Positions 22,621 through 33,292 of a stretch of DNA of 64,000 nucleotides are shown one piece after another (the first letter of the stretch is position 1; each line of letters starts with the position of its first letter). The position numbers and the translations under genes were made by a program. The DNA comes from Strongylocentrotus droebachiensis (taxonomy: Eukaryota; Echinodermata; Echinoidea; Camarodonta; Strongylocentrotidae): contig JAVYIG010001822.1 of assembly GCA_035222895.1 (NCBI GenBank), positions 62,001 through 126,000 on the forward strand, given 5' to 3'. The notes under the pieces were generated by a model. It had not been told where the DNA came from. It did no database searches and saw nothing but the letters and a program-made list of their open reading frames with translations.

Positions 22621-25486
22621 CTGTAAGTGATAATAAAAACAACATTTAAAGCCCCACTGCATGCACTACTTATAGCTACTTGTGCCCTCTATATAGCAAC
22701 AATACCTAATCAGTGCCTGTTGGTCCCCCATGATCCTCTTTTTCTTGTGTTAATTGAGATCTGATTTGATGAGATAACCACCTGTCAGTGACCTTGCAGG
22801 GAGGTCTAATCACCCCTGGCCAAACTAGTGCAGACGGGCTTTAAGATAAAAAACCATGTTTGAAGGGATCATCTTTGAGAAGGATTCCAATAATTCTTGG
22901 TTCCAGCATGAGCATGGCTCGATCTCAGCACAGGCGGCGCTGTTGACTAATCATGGATAACCATCGATACACAGAGTTTGGCCAACTTGGTAGTCACTGG
23001 GTCACAACATATATTGTGTCCAACTTGAATCGGGTTGGCCAAACTCTGTGTATAGATGGTTTTGATCATGGAGTTTGGACTGGAATGGAACACTTTTATC
23101 TCATCATCCACCTGACCTTTTCGAATGACATTTTTAAAATCATTATTTACATAATATGAACTGAATTGATTTGGGTAACTTTGCCTCAGATTCTAAGAAA
23201 AATCCTGGAATTAGCTCATGCTGCAATCATAATTATAAACCTTTCGGTCATACATGAATCCATTGACTTTTACAAGCCAATCACCTGTCTGATTATCAAG
23301 ATATAACACTACAGTCTATTGGGAAAAAAGAGTATGATAAAACCGGTCACTCAAAGATTTTTACTTTTTTGAGGCACATCATGATAATTTTGAGGCGCAA
23401 TTTTTTTAGGGCTTCAATATTACACCATTAAAGACACTGATAATATGTATGGCCATGCATCTCCGATTTAACATTGTTAAATGATGCCTATAAAACACTG
23501 ACTGAGAATAGATATGATGTACATCATCAGCATTGATTATAACTACTGATTCCTTAGTCATGCAGCTAAACTGACTCAAGATATACTCCAAACTGACAAG
23601 TTTTGGCCTTTAGGGCTAATGTAATAGTGCATTTGATCTGTAGTCGGTCTGGTGTCAGTCTGATCGACGTGACCGAGATACTACCCTGCTCCCAGGGACA
23701 CATTCATACATCTAGGAAAGAGTGGCAAATGTATGATGTGTTCCAAAATGACATTGGTGTCGATCGATGGACGATTTAAACTGGAATCACTAGACAATAC
23801 GGTATTGGTTTGTTGGATTTTTGAATTTCATTTCAAGTCTTACATGGTCGATCAACCAAATACAAGAAGGTTTCATACAATATCTTTAAAGTGACTCGAT
23901 AACATTATTGAAGGTTGTTGAAAAAACTGTGTAATTTCTGTATGAAATGTAACTTATTATATTTCTTCTACTGTACTAACCCCTTTAACATGCAAAAAAT
24001 CCTGAACAAATTCTCAAACCACAAAGATATTTGTGGTTTTCTTTGATGGCGTCACTGCGCAACACCCTCTAACAGTAAATTCTCCCAACCATTTTTTAAT
24101 TTTCCCCAACCGTTTTTCCATGAGAATAAGACATAAAACAGGCTTTTCAAAATCTTTCAACACTTAAATGTCTGGAGTGGTATATAGAGCCAATTCATTG
24201 CTTTATGACGATTTTCATTCACCTCAAATGTAATTAAATTGTAATAATATGGTTGGGAGAATTAAGGAATCGATCAGATCATTTTTTCCAAATTTTTATC
24301 ATTAATAATGGTCTGTTTTCAATCAAACTTTCAGATAATCTTTAATTGTACATCTAGTAGCATTGAAGTCTCTACCCTAGCACCATTTTCTCTCATCTGA
24401 ACAATGTTACTATGCACCTTTAAAGGTACTATGTCCCATTTGCAGGCCAAAAAATGAAAAAGTTAAATTCCAACTGCATTTGAAAGATAATACTAATTTA
24501 GAACTTCCCTAAAAAAGGTGGGGCTTGAAAATGTCTTCAAGTGGGAAAATAATGTCTATTAGTTGTCAAATCGACTTTAGGGCTATAGAGCCCAAAATTA
24601 ATAGTCTTGATTTTCAGACAATTGTACCGAATGGTCATACGTTTTATGCTGCGCAAAGATTCAATCAGTTTAATCTTGGCCATCACAAGAAGTGGGTTAT
24701 TGATGTAGACAAATAATCATGTACCCTTTACAACTCTTTTCATGTATGTTATTACCAAAGAAGAAAAAAAGCCAGTCAGTCACTCAATAGTGTCTGACAG
24801 TGAAGACTAGCAAGTAAACGAGTTTCCTTGCATAATTTGAATACGAGGACACTGCTAACGTTTAAATTTCACAAATAGGACTTACATGACATATTCATAA
24901 TTCCTGCAAAGTTCTACAGCATTTGAGGTTGGCTGCAAAAGGGACATAGTACCTTTACTAATAGCAAAGCAGTTCCATATGTGTGCTCAACTCTTCATAC
25001 ATTATAGCTAAAAAGTAGAGAGTAAATGGATTCAGGCAATTTGACACTCACTCTCATTGTTCTCAATGCAAAGAATGCTTTATTAATACACAGAGGTCAT
25101 TACAGAATAGAAGCCATTCATTGTTACTTTTAAAGCAAGAAAAGTTTATTAAAAATGTTCATCTTTTGCTTAAAAGGTTTCATATATTCCTGATCTGTCA
25201 AGACACAGTAAACCACAAGATCAGAACTTTGCAAATGACGGACACTCCCCTGAAGAAATATTTTACTCCAAGCTTCATTATGTTGCCCTTCATTGTTAAT
25301 CTACTGAAGATGTGGAAGAAGCCATACTTAGGATCAATCAATTTCTCCTTAAGAAAAAAAGAATCTAATTATGGTTAAAATTTGTATTAATAAGACTATA
25401 TGATCATTGATATTAGAAGGTCAAGCATCGACTAGACTTACAGAGGAAGAAGGAGAGAGAGGAGGGAGAGGGAGAGAGAGAGGGGG

Positions 25487-25522
<36 letters not shown>

Positions 25523-28224
25523 ATAGGAGGGATTACAAGACAATAAGTAAGGAGAAGAGATAGAGGAGAAATTAAAACTAGGAATAGGATAAGAGAGAGA
25601 AACAGAGAGAGAGAGCTGAATAATTATGTAAGACAGCTAGGGAAAAGCGATGGATAAGAAATCCCTACAGAGATTTAAAATAAAAAAAATCTCAGAAGCA
25701 TTTTTGAAATGAATTATGGGCCATTTATGCATGTATAGGCACGCAAGAGTAGCCATAAAGAAAGATGAGAAGGAAAAAGACCAACATAAATTTGATATGA
25801 AATAGAGCGTGGAACAACTGTTGCTGGAGCATGTGTTTCACCTGGGCCTAAACTGAGCTGTACAAGCTTGCTTTCATGTAGGTCCCATCATATTTCTTTC
25901 AGTTAAATCAGTACTCCATATTGACCACTTATCTTTATGTTATTTATTGTGTATCATTGATTGTTATTTCATCACAAACAAAGAAACTTGTACTTTATTT
26001 TGAAATGTATATGTAACATGAGAAATATGAAAATAAATGAAATTAAAAAATGAAATGAAATAGAAGCTAGATAACTTAAGACATACCGATATCATCCAAG
26101 AAGTCTTGTGGCTCATGGAGATGGTCATCATTGCTTTCCTCACTATTTGGTAGCCACCTGTATGCAGAGATGTGGGCTCCTCCTCTCTGGCAGTTGTCCC
26201 ACTCCTGTCAAACGAAACATCATACAATTATGGTACACTTCCAAACCCTATCTAAACCGACACTCTTTCTGAACCATTACTGCATCACATAATTATACAA
26301 AAACGCCACAGATTAGATTTTATGACACAGGTTAAATCTGAAATGGATGCTGTATTTAATATGAACTCAGTAAGATGTTAATTGAAAGAATTTGAAATGC
26401 CTTCTTTGTAGACCAGGGGTTCCTCAACTGTTTTCCTTGACTGACCCTGAGCCTGAGGTAGACGATTTACATTTGAGTTTCACAATAAATTATTTGCAGA
26501 CCAACTACATAGATATTGACAAGAGAGGGCTTTCTACCCAAAATGTTCTCAGCATCAGGTAGAGATTATAGAGGCCTGACGGTTTTAACGAATTTGCAGA
26601 AGCTTCATAGCTGAGCATTTCAAAATACAATAATAGTGAACAAACATTTTTGTGATTGGTTTTCTAATTCTTGTTTATTGGTGTTGTTGTTGTTTTATGC
26701 TTCTATTAAAAAAAATAGAAGTAACAAAGTAATTGGCAATGGTTTTAAATTTGTTGACAATTATAGGCAGATCAGAAGAAATTATAAATTAAAAAAAGAA
26801 GAGAAGAGAAGTTACCTAGCTGTTCGAGGACAATGATAACATACAATTTCTTTGGCTTCGATTTTCCTTCAAAGTCTTACTTGATTACTAATAATCTAAA
26901 TCTTATGAAATCTGAAAAATATGGATGCAAGTATTTCACCTCTTCCTGATCATCATCACTGTCGTCATCATTATCAATGAAATGATCATCTAGCGTCTCC
27001 AATTCTTTTGAGAGTTCTTCGAGCCTACTGTGATAAAACCTCGTCCCTGTTGGCTCACTTTCTGAATGCTGATCTAGACTTTGTGAAACACTTCCAACTG
27101 AAACCTAGAAGAATGTCAAATCCGAAAATTAAACAATATTGATTAGATTCATATTAAGTTAAGATGAGAATGGTGGTGTTAGGACATAGATCCTGGAATT
27201 CTAACACCAATGAAAAGTCAAAAATTACTTATTAAAGATGAATATGTGGGCTAAAGATGTTGCTTGAACCTCTACTTTACCACAAAAATAACTTTGTGTG
27301 TATATCTGCAGAAAAAAGTATTCCTACTACAGTCAAACCTGTCTATAGTGACCGCCCAAGGGCAAAACAAAAAGTGTTTTTTGTAGACAGGTTCTTTTAG
27401 TACATGTTTCAATGAGAATTATTTTTAAGGAAATGTGGTCTTTGTAGACAGGTGGTCACTAAAGCAAGTTTGACTGTATTATTTAGTAAGAGCTGAATAT
27501 GAAAGATATTTTCTATTCTTATGTAGTTTTTACCATTGAAAAGATTATACATGAAAAACCACTATTCATAAAATAGAAAGGGGGTCACTATTCATAAAGA
27601 AGAAGGGGCGCTATAAATGATTTATATTGGGGGTCACTACTCATACGGACCGCTATTCATAATACAAAATGAGGGTTGCTATTCAAGTATTTATATTCTA
27701 TTCGCTATTCATTCTTCTTGCATTATGAATAGGAACCACTATGAATAAGTACCCTGATTTTGTATTATGAATAGCAACCCTCTTCTTCGTTATGAATAGT
27801 GGTCCTTATGAACAATGACCCTTATAAATAAAGACCCTTTTCTTAAAATATAAATAGCGTCATGGGTAGTGGTCGTTATGAATAGCGGTCCTTATGAATA
27901 GCGAGCGAACCCCCCCCCCCCCCCCCCAAAAAAAAAAAAAAAAAAAAAAAAAGGGAAAACAGATTTTAGCACATCAGCAGAAAGCCTCTTGCATACAAAA
28001 TTGCATATAAAATTATAAATGCAACTTTCTATGCAGACCTTGGGTCTTTGTACCCCCCATACCTTTCTGTACATGCTGGGCTGATATGATCCATAGGATG
28101 CATTCTTACAAAGACTTCGACGTTTTAAGCGACTGCGTAGCTGTACAGAACTGGAATCAACATCGTTGCATTGCTTACTTAATTCTTGGCAGGTCAATTG
28201 AGGATGCTTCTCAGAAGTAGACAT
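22439..28224 (-). CDS. Unrecognised acidic protein, four exons (3' end not found)
   Basis: Four minus-strand exons (28063-28224, 26940-27104, 26087-26204, 22439-22620) have canonical AG/GT borders and mutually consistent phases (0, 0, 1, 0). Joined, they encode 209 residues from a good start. I do not recognise the family. Seen: a Ser/Arg-rich N-terminus (RSRLKRRSLCK), a possible short helix (SRLEELSKELETLDD) leading into an Asp run (IDNDDDSDDDQEEEWD, about residues 96-112), a second acidic patch, and a helical C-terminal part (about residues 156-195) of coiled-coil character with MISQQHHRCRELWNQELEES. There is no signal peptide or membrane segment, so a cytosolic or nuclear protein is likely. 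The final GAG is followed by GTGAGG, so more exons should lie below 22439, but I could not identify them. A decayed duplicate of exon 4 lies next to it. Confidence 0.7.
22646..22844. mobile_element. TTAA-ended MITE adjacent to exon 4
   Basis: Termini TTAAAGCCCCACTGCA and TGCAGACGGGCTTTAA are imperfect inverted repeats with TTAA at both ends. The 199-bp body has no ORF. It separates exon 4 from its decayed duplicate. Confidence 0.65.
22845..23117 (-). pseudogene. Decayed duplicate of exon 4, split by a MITE
   Basis: The plus-strand sequence GAAGGGATCATCTTTGAGAA and following text aligns with exon 4 (GAAGGGATCATCTTGGAGAA) through GTTGACTAATCATGG, and then again after a 108-bp insertion (TCATCATCCACCTGACC against TCGTCATCAACCCGACT). 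On the minus strand the copy has a stop and length changes in the HRCREL region and lacks the strong donor and acceptor, so it is a dead exon duplicate rather than an alternative exon. Confidence 0.8.
22957..23064. mobile_element. 108-bp MITE inside the dead exon, TSD ATCATGG
   Basis: Ends carry inverted repeats of about 26-30 bp (CCATCGATACACAGAGTTTG and CAAACTCTGTGTATAGATGG, one mismatch in that core). The insertion is flanked by the direct repeat ATCATGG (22950-22956 and 23065-23071), which is single-copy in the intact exon, so the target duplication is directly demonstrated. Confidence 0.88.
24420..24957. mobile_element. TTAA-type MITE with AAAGGTACTATGTCCC ends
   Basis: Left TTAAAGGTACTATGTCCCAT and right AAGGGACATAGTACCTTTAC are inverted repeats, about 540 bp apart, with GCAGCC/GGCTGC-type continuation. 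A 63-residue ORF inside (24525-24716) lacks recognised motifs. Confidence 0.65.
25440..25620. repeat. (GA)n/(GGA)n purine tract
   Basis: GAGGGAGAGGGAGAGAGAG-type units with a pure GA run near 25490-25518; nearly all purine on the plus strand. Confidence 0.85.
26087..26204 (-). CDS. Acidic protein exon 3
   Basis: Encodes residues 110-148 (EWDNCQRGGAHISAYRWLPN, then an acidic part ending DFLDDI) and the first base of codon 149. Acceptor TTTGACAG and donor GTATGT are both strong. The longer ORF in another frame over the same DNA has no supporting features. Confidence 0.72.
26940..27104 (-). CDS. Acidic protein exon 2
   Basis: Encodes 55 residues, residues 55-109, in phase 0 at both ends. It is preceded by TTCTAG and followed by GTGAAA. 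It contains a Ser-rich start (VSVGSVSQSLDQHSESEP), a short helix and the Asp/Glu run. An alternative acceptor six codon positions are not required; a second TTTCAG lies seven bases downstream but would change the phase. Confidence 0.7.
27328..27478. mobile_element. MITE, ACAGTCAAACCTG family, copy 2
   Basis: It begins TACAGTCAAACCTGTCTA and ends AAGTTTGACTGTA, so the two ends are inverted repeats and both finish in TA, consistent with a Tc1/mariner-type TA target. The length is about 150 bp with no ORF. It lies between exons 1 and 2 of the minus-strand acidic-protein gene. Confidence 0.75.
27540..27905. repeat. Array of CTATTCATAA words in mirrored orientation
   Basis: The left half repeats CTATTCATA (with CACTATTCATAA, CGCTATTCATAA) and the right half repeats the complement TTATGAATAG (with TTATGAATAGTGGTCC, TTATGAATAGCGGTCC). 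The whole forms a large irregular hairpin, then ends in a C-run and A-run. It lies in intron 1 of the acidic-protein gene. Confidence 0.75.
27907..27950. repeat. Poly(C) followed by poly(A)
   Basis: A C-run of about 19 followed by an A-run of about 25, a strand-asymmetric homopolymer pair similar to the T-run/G-run pairs at 18826 and 29648. Confidence 0.9.
28063..28224 (-). CDS. Acidic protein exon 1 (start codon exon)
   Basis: Encodes residues 1-54, starting MSTSEKHPQL and ending QPSMYRK, followed by GTATGG. An acceptor-like sequence CTCCCTGACATAG sits three bases before the ATG, implying an untranslated leader exon further upstream. It is basic overall, with a RSRLKRR cluster that could be a nuclear-localisation signal. 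Confidence 0.68.
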
Positions 28225-30472
28225 CTTCTATGTCAGGGAGCACTGATTCAGATGAGAAAATTTCAAGCAAAGGTAAACCAAAAATTGAGTTATATGTAGA
28301 CTGGTCCACAAATCTATTCAACTTGCTGAAATTTACAATAAACTTCAGGAGTTAAAATATTTCAGCCAATGAATACTTGTGTTTTGCACTTTGTGATGTG
28401 GAGGTCTAGTCTAGTCTTAATCAATCAACAGTGATACAAATAATTGTTCACGCAACCCAAGGTTTACTTTTGTCTTTACTTGGTATAAATAAGTTCAAAT
28501 GTCCTGAACAAATAATATTGACCGTCGTTATAACTAGTATAAAAAAAATCAAAAAATCAGACTGACTAAATAAAACAGATCTAGACCTATCTAGATTCAC
28601 AGACTGAGGTCAACTAGGTCCAACGACTCCAAGTTAGATAGACTAGACCCTATGTCATGTTATGGGCAATGGTAGGTTAGAAATGTCAATCTGCGTCTGG
28701 ACAGGTTGGTTATCATGGTTAGGTCTATAACTTATATGGACAGGTGATTTAAGTGAAGAAGTTTACAATAATTACATGCAATAGATCTAGATCTATTTAT
28801 AAATTATTTTAAGAATTCTGTTTGACAATTTCATGAATGACCAGATGACAAATATTATGAATGATGGATAGACTTGGTTAACCAATTTTAAGTTAAATCC
28901 ATGGCATTGCCATTGGCGATAGTGACAGTTTTGCCTTTGACTTTGCCTTTGCTTAACATTAAGTTTAGTACTCGCAAACTTGTTGAGCGAGCGTCCGGTC
29001 GATCCTTCGCGGCCGCCTCTCCGACACACACAACAGTCAACACCATCATCCATGCACCGTCAGGCATCAAACTAATCTAGATCTAGATCTAGTAAAGTTA
29101 CTTTATTTCTAAGAATTAAGATAGAAAGAACTTAAGAAAACTATATAAACTATAACATAGACTAAAGTTAGTAGTAATATCTAACGAATAAAGCTTGTCG
29201 CTGACCTCTGCGGTTGATTCAAATCCGATCTACGGTAGATGTAAACACACCGAACTGGTTATTTCTAAGACTGGTCTAGGAGTAGGAGCGGCGCGCGCTG
29301 CGGCGCGGGCCGGGTCAGGCCGCTGAAGCCGAGCATGAAGCGCTCATCTCAGCCGTCTGTCAGTGACACATGCACAGAGCTCAGAGACTGGAGAGCGAAT
29401 CTTAGAATTGTATCCAACAATGCAACAGTCTTTCGTTAACTTCAATCTATCTCTCCTATATAAGTGATTTAAATTAGTTACCGTTTATAGATAAGTAAAA
29501 CCCATCTTCCTCTCGCTCTCAGCTCTCCAACGTCACAAGAATTAGCAGCTGTAAAACACAAATTGAGTGTTGCACCATTTATTTCGAGGTCGAGGGCCAA
29601 ATTAATTAACACGGAGCTACACGCATGCGCACATATGCGTAATTTGATTTTTTTTTTTTAATTTTTTTTTTCGGGGGGGGGGGGGGAGGGGCGGGTCCGT
29701 TTTACACAACATGACACTCAAAGACAGCCTTTTTTTGGGGGGGGGGGTGGGCTTGACAAAAAAACTGGAGATTGTGTTGAGCCCCAATCCCCCTCAAGAT
29801 CTGCTACTGATCACAATCAGAACTTTCCTATGCCAAATTATTTCAGAGCAAATTATTCTCCTGAGCTGTTCTACCAGAAAAGAAGGCAGACGCGAAAAGA
29901 TGAGTGGAGGGAGAAACGAAGTTAACTTCAGACCAAGTCTTGCTAAAATCTCAGAAATAGATCTATATTATATCAGATTCAATCACTAAATTGTCTATAT
30001 CTCGACATTAAATGGTTGGTCCTTGGCCATGTCGTATGTTTGCTCCAATTCTCCTAGTCGCATTACTTTTTGGTAACATCACTCGTTACTCTTTGATTTG
30101 ATTTGGAATAAACCTGCTGCCGCTGAAGACGGATGGAGAAAAATAATATCGACTTTTATTACGAAGTAAATGAACGTAGATGGGGGTAGTACATTAGAAT
30201 ACAAGTTCAAGTTGAACAAAACCAAAATGGGGCATACCTTTTTGGTCTATAAATTTGTTTTGAAATACTTTATATACTTCAGGCAGATTTTTTTTATAGA
30301 TAAAAATCATCCTCATCCTCATCCTCATCATCTACATTATCATCGTTATCTTCATATTCAACACCATCACCATTATATGAATAAAAGAATACATAAGTTA
30401 ATAAATAAATTACAAAATAAAGTTAAACATTATTTTTAAAAAGGTAAACAAAAAAAAGGGGGAAAAGTCAAG
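28225..30472. other. Upstream region of the acidic-protein gene
   Basis: Contains low-copy AT-rich DNA with CTAGATCTAGAT motifs, a minus-strand 60-codon ORF at 28888-29070 (see findings), the CpG block at 29285-29335, and two T-run or T/G homopolymer tracts (29648-29690 and 29728-29748). No exon could be confirmed. Confidence 0.5.
29210..29400 (-). promoter_or_regulatory. CpG-rich block, possible promoter of the acidic-protein gene
   Basis: A short block around 29285-29335 (GGAGCGGCGCGCGCTGCGGC) is the most CpG-dense DNA in the window and lies about 1.1 kb upstream of the minus-strand start codon. A leader exon and a start site in this block would fit the acceptor found just before that ATG. 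No matching donor was assigned with confidence. Confidence 0.35.
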
Positions 30473-30554
30473 ATGAACGAAGTAAGTCTGTGGGCGCTAT
30501 CGGGATACGAAGCCGATGAGACCGTGACAAACCAGCTGTTGAAAATGATTTTGG
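30473..30554 (+). CDS. Possible first coding exon of an unidentified gene
   Basis: The first 27 codons (MNEVSLWALSGYEADETVTN followed by QLLKMIL) have balanced, CG-containing codons unlike the AT-rich surroundings and an acceptable start context (A at -4/-3 region, AAGATGA). A GTAATT follows and could be a weak donor, after which the ORF runs on into AT-rich, low-complexity translation. I do not recognise the protein and found no partner exon, so this may be an orphan exon, the start of a gene whose other exons were missed, or chance. Confidence 0.35.
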
Positions 30555-31344
30555 TAATTGCGAGAAAAAAATATATAATTAAGGCAACAATATGTTCATG
30601 TAGGCCTACTTCATTGAAAAATAGGCCTACTGCCCAAGTGCTTCTAACCTTAATTATATTAAATCACCACCTCCAACAGTTTGTATCATTATTGGGATAT
30701 TCATGGACCTCGCTGTTTGTTTGTTTTGTTTTTATTTCTGCGTTCTGGGTGTGCGGCTGAAGTGTCTAAACCCACATCCATTTTTAAGGGTCATTTTGGC
30801 AGAAAAATGGTACCCACTATTTGGGACTTCTATTCAAAACGCAACCCACGTTTAATGTTTTGCTATATTCCATTTGCATGAATGATTTTCCTTCGTTTAT
30901 TGCTTACACAGATTTTTTTTGCGTACGCTCGAGGAGGGGGAGAGGGGGGGGGGGGGGGGGCGGGGGATTACCCGTTTATAACTTAGTCAAAAGCTAGCGG
31001 AGCTCAAGTTAATGATAGGCCTAAATCTGTGCGACCATCGGCTAGGACTTCAGTGGATGAAAAAGTGAAATGATTTCAATTATTTTTGCGGGATTTTGCA
31101 TCTGGAATTTTAACTTTAGCGAGATTATACACTGTCTTGTCGCTCAAATAGTTGGAATATTTTTGTTTTACCCCAATTTATGGAATTATTTTTAAAATAA
31201 TTTATTCCCAATAGATCTAGATAATAGTATACATTCTCAGATTTTATTGAATAATAATTTGCCAATGTGTGTTTTGCGTCGGACTGCTAAAGCATGTGTA
31301 TGCTACTATGCTTATCAACTAGGGGACCCGCCCTTAAGTCATAA

Positions 31345-31462
31345 ATGACAGTAATGAGAATTAATGCCCCACAAAAGGGCACTACTATAGCATGATCGAC
31401 ACGGTTTTGATCCTGGGGCCTCACAGTTACGAGGCCATTGCTGTGTCACTGAACCATGACTG
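31345..31462 (-). mobile_element. tRNA-derived SINE, copy 3 (degenerate, 3' truncated)
   Basis: Read on the minus strand, ATGGTTCAGTGACACAGCAA corresponds to the A-box region and CCAGGATCAAAACC to the B box. The body starts GTAGTGCCCTTTTGTGGGGC, then ATTAATTCTCATTAC, matching copy 1 at GCTAGTGCCCTTTGATAAGG. Mutations in both boxes suggest an old, inactive insertion. Confidence 0.6.
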
Positions 31463-32699
31463 TACGCAGCGGGGGCTAGGGTAGGGGGCAGTTTCCATAA
31501 ATAAAATAAAAAATAAGAAAATGCAATGATTTTCAATAATTTATTGCATTTTACCCCGGTCCCCAACATATAACATTCCTCTGTACGGACATGCATTATG
31601 GGAGAGCGCGCGAGCGTAGTGAGCGAGCAAAAATACATATTTTACTATCATTCTCTGAAATGTTAGTTTCCTCATCAAAATACCCAAAGTAACCTTATTT
31701 GGGAATCTTGCGGTTTCTTGTTTCCATGAAGTTGTCATTATTCCAAAATATATCTTAAATATAATGCCAACAAACAAAAATAACATGTTTCTCGTCCGGA
31801 CTTTAAAATAAAGGAGGAGGCAGGTAAATTTAGACCTACAAAAAAAAAACTTCTATTTTCCCCCAAAATGGATGCCATTCTAAATATAGCTAGCCCAGCC
31901 TATTTATAGCACCGAAATACTGATGCTATGTATGACAAAACAAATGATTTGTATCACTTTAGAAGCTATTGAAACAAAATGTTTGTCAAATGACAGTTTT
32001 TTGGGTTTTTTTTGGGGGGGGGGGCGGGGGCTTTTTTTTCCTCCTGAATAGCAAATAGTAAACAAAAAGGAAGCGGCGGCCAAAATGGAGGCGGGCGGGG
32101 ATTAGAAACACTTCAGGGGGGTGGAAGAAAAAAATGAAGGGGGGGGGGGGGGGGGGAGGCAGTTGCGGATCCAGGGGGTCCGGGCCCCTTCCCCTGGCGA
32201 AAAAATAGTGGGCTTTATCCCCCCATTTGTTTTCAAACAAACGCAAAAAAGTAAGAAAATATTCCAGAATTCTTGTAATCTCAACAACATTTTGTAAATC
32301 ACTGGTCTCGAATAAGAAATAAACCACGTTTGGTTTTTATTTGAGGGTAGGGCAACTGCCCCCAAGCCCCATCAGTATGCAGTGTTAGTATACGTCCTAT
32401 GAAGAGAATAGATGCTTCTGCAGGGTCATTCATTTTTGAAAATTGAAATTTTAGTCATCGTGTGTGTTGGAACAAACGGGGAAATTGCCCACCATTACAT
32501 CACAGAGAAGAGCCTATCATAAATATAGTGATCACAACTTTCAATACACAACTGTAATCATTTTTTGGCGGTCTCTTTCTCTTAATTTTTTGCTTCCCCC
32601 TAAGTAGTTTTCTATTAAGTTTGGATTTCCTTTTGGTATAATTATTGTAATTTTTGTTATACAACTATATATGAAACAAAGATATTCCGTCATTATTAA

Positions 32700-32905
32700 A
32701 AAAAGAAAAAGAAAGTTTCTGGAATTTTGTGTACAGAGCAAATTGGAAAGGACCTCGCAAAATACTTGGCAGTTGACACTGTTGACAATTTGTGTTACCC
32801 AAAATTACAACTTTCCTATTTATAATCGGATATTGCTCAAACTTTCAATAATTTTTTCTAGTTTTCTGCTTTTCTTTATAAAGAATTATCAGGGTGGACT
32901 TTAAA
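32700..32905. mobile_element. MITE family AAGTCCACC, truncated copy
   Basis: Shares GGACCTCGCAAAATACTTGG, TTGCTCAAACTTTC, TTTCTGCTT and the end ATCAGGGTGGACTTTAA with the intact copy at 50786-51054. The left arm is degenerate. Confidence 0.55.
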
Positions 32906-33292
32906 AAAACTAGATTTTCTCTCTACAACGGCTGGTTACGTTCTGCTAATAATTATATACGGACATCTCTCTATAGTAGAATGAATCGACTTTAAATACA
33001 TTAAATGTGGCTATGTCGGGCAAGCCTCTGACAAGCTTTTGAATTGTCATTTGTCAAGGGAGATCTTTCCTCAAGAAGTATGCATACAATTAGTAATCAT
33101 ATGTATTAAACTGAGATTGTATAATTAGAAGATAGAACGAATTCAGGAACTTTTAGATTAATTAGAAGGATGCCATCTTGTGGTATCCTTGCTACCAATT
33201 CCTAGTTAGAAAAGTCCCTTGGTCAAAGGTCTTTAGTCATGCGTGAATTCTATATGCCAAATTGCAGCCACACAACGTAGAAATCAACTTAC

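Larger units (their letters stand above)
23118..26086 (-). other. Intron 3 of the acidic-protein gene
   Basis: Apart from the MITE at 24420-24957 and the purine tract at 25440-25620, no exon was recognised. A segment of AT-rich unique-looking DNA makes up the rest. Confidence 0.55.
30560..33290. other. Non-coding stretch with poly(G) runs and repeats
   Basis: Holds G-runs at about 30945-30960, 32015-32024 and 32139-32156, the degenerate SINE (31345-31462), a fragment of the GCGGATCCAG repeat near 32166, and a copy of the AAGTCCACC MITE at 32700-32905. No exon recognised. Confidence 0.5.

Noticed and set aside
25964-26227. 87-codon minus-strand ORF over exon 3 of the acidic-protein gene
   Set aside because: It is in another frame; the frame that fits the splice sites and neighbouring exon phases reads EWDNCQRGGAHIS.
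26413-26600. A hAT element starting CAGGGGTTCCTCAACTG
   Set aside because: The left end resembles a hAT terminus, but I found no matching right end or target duplication.
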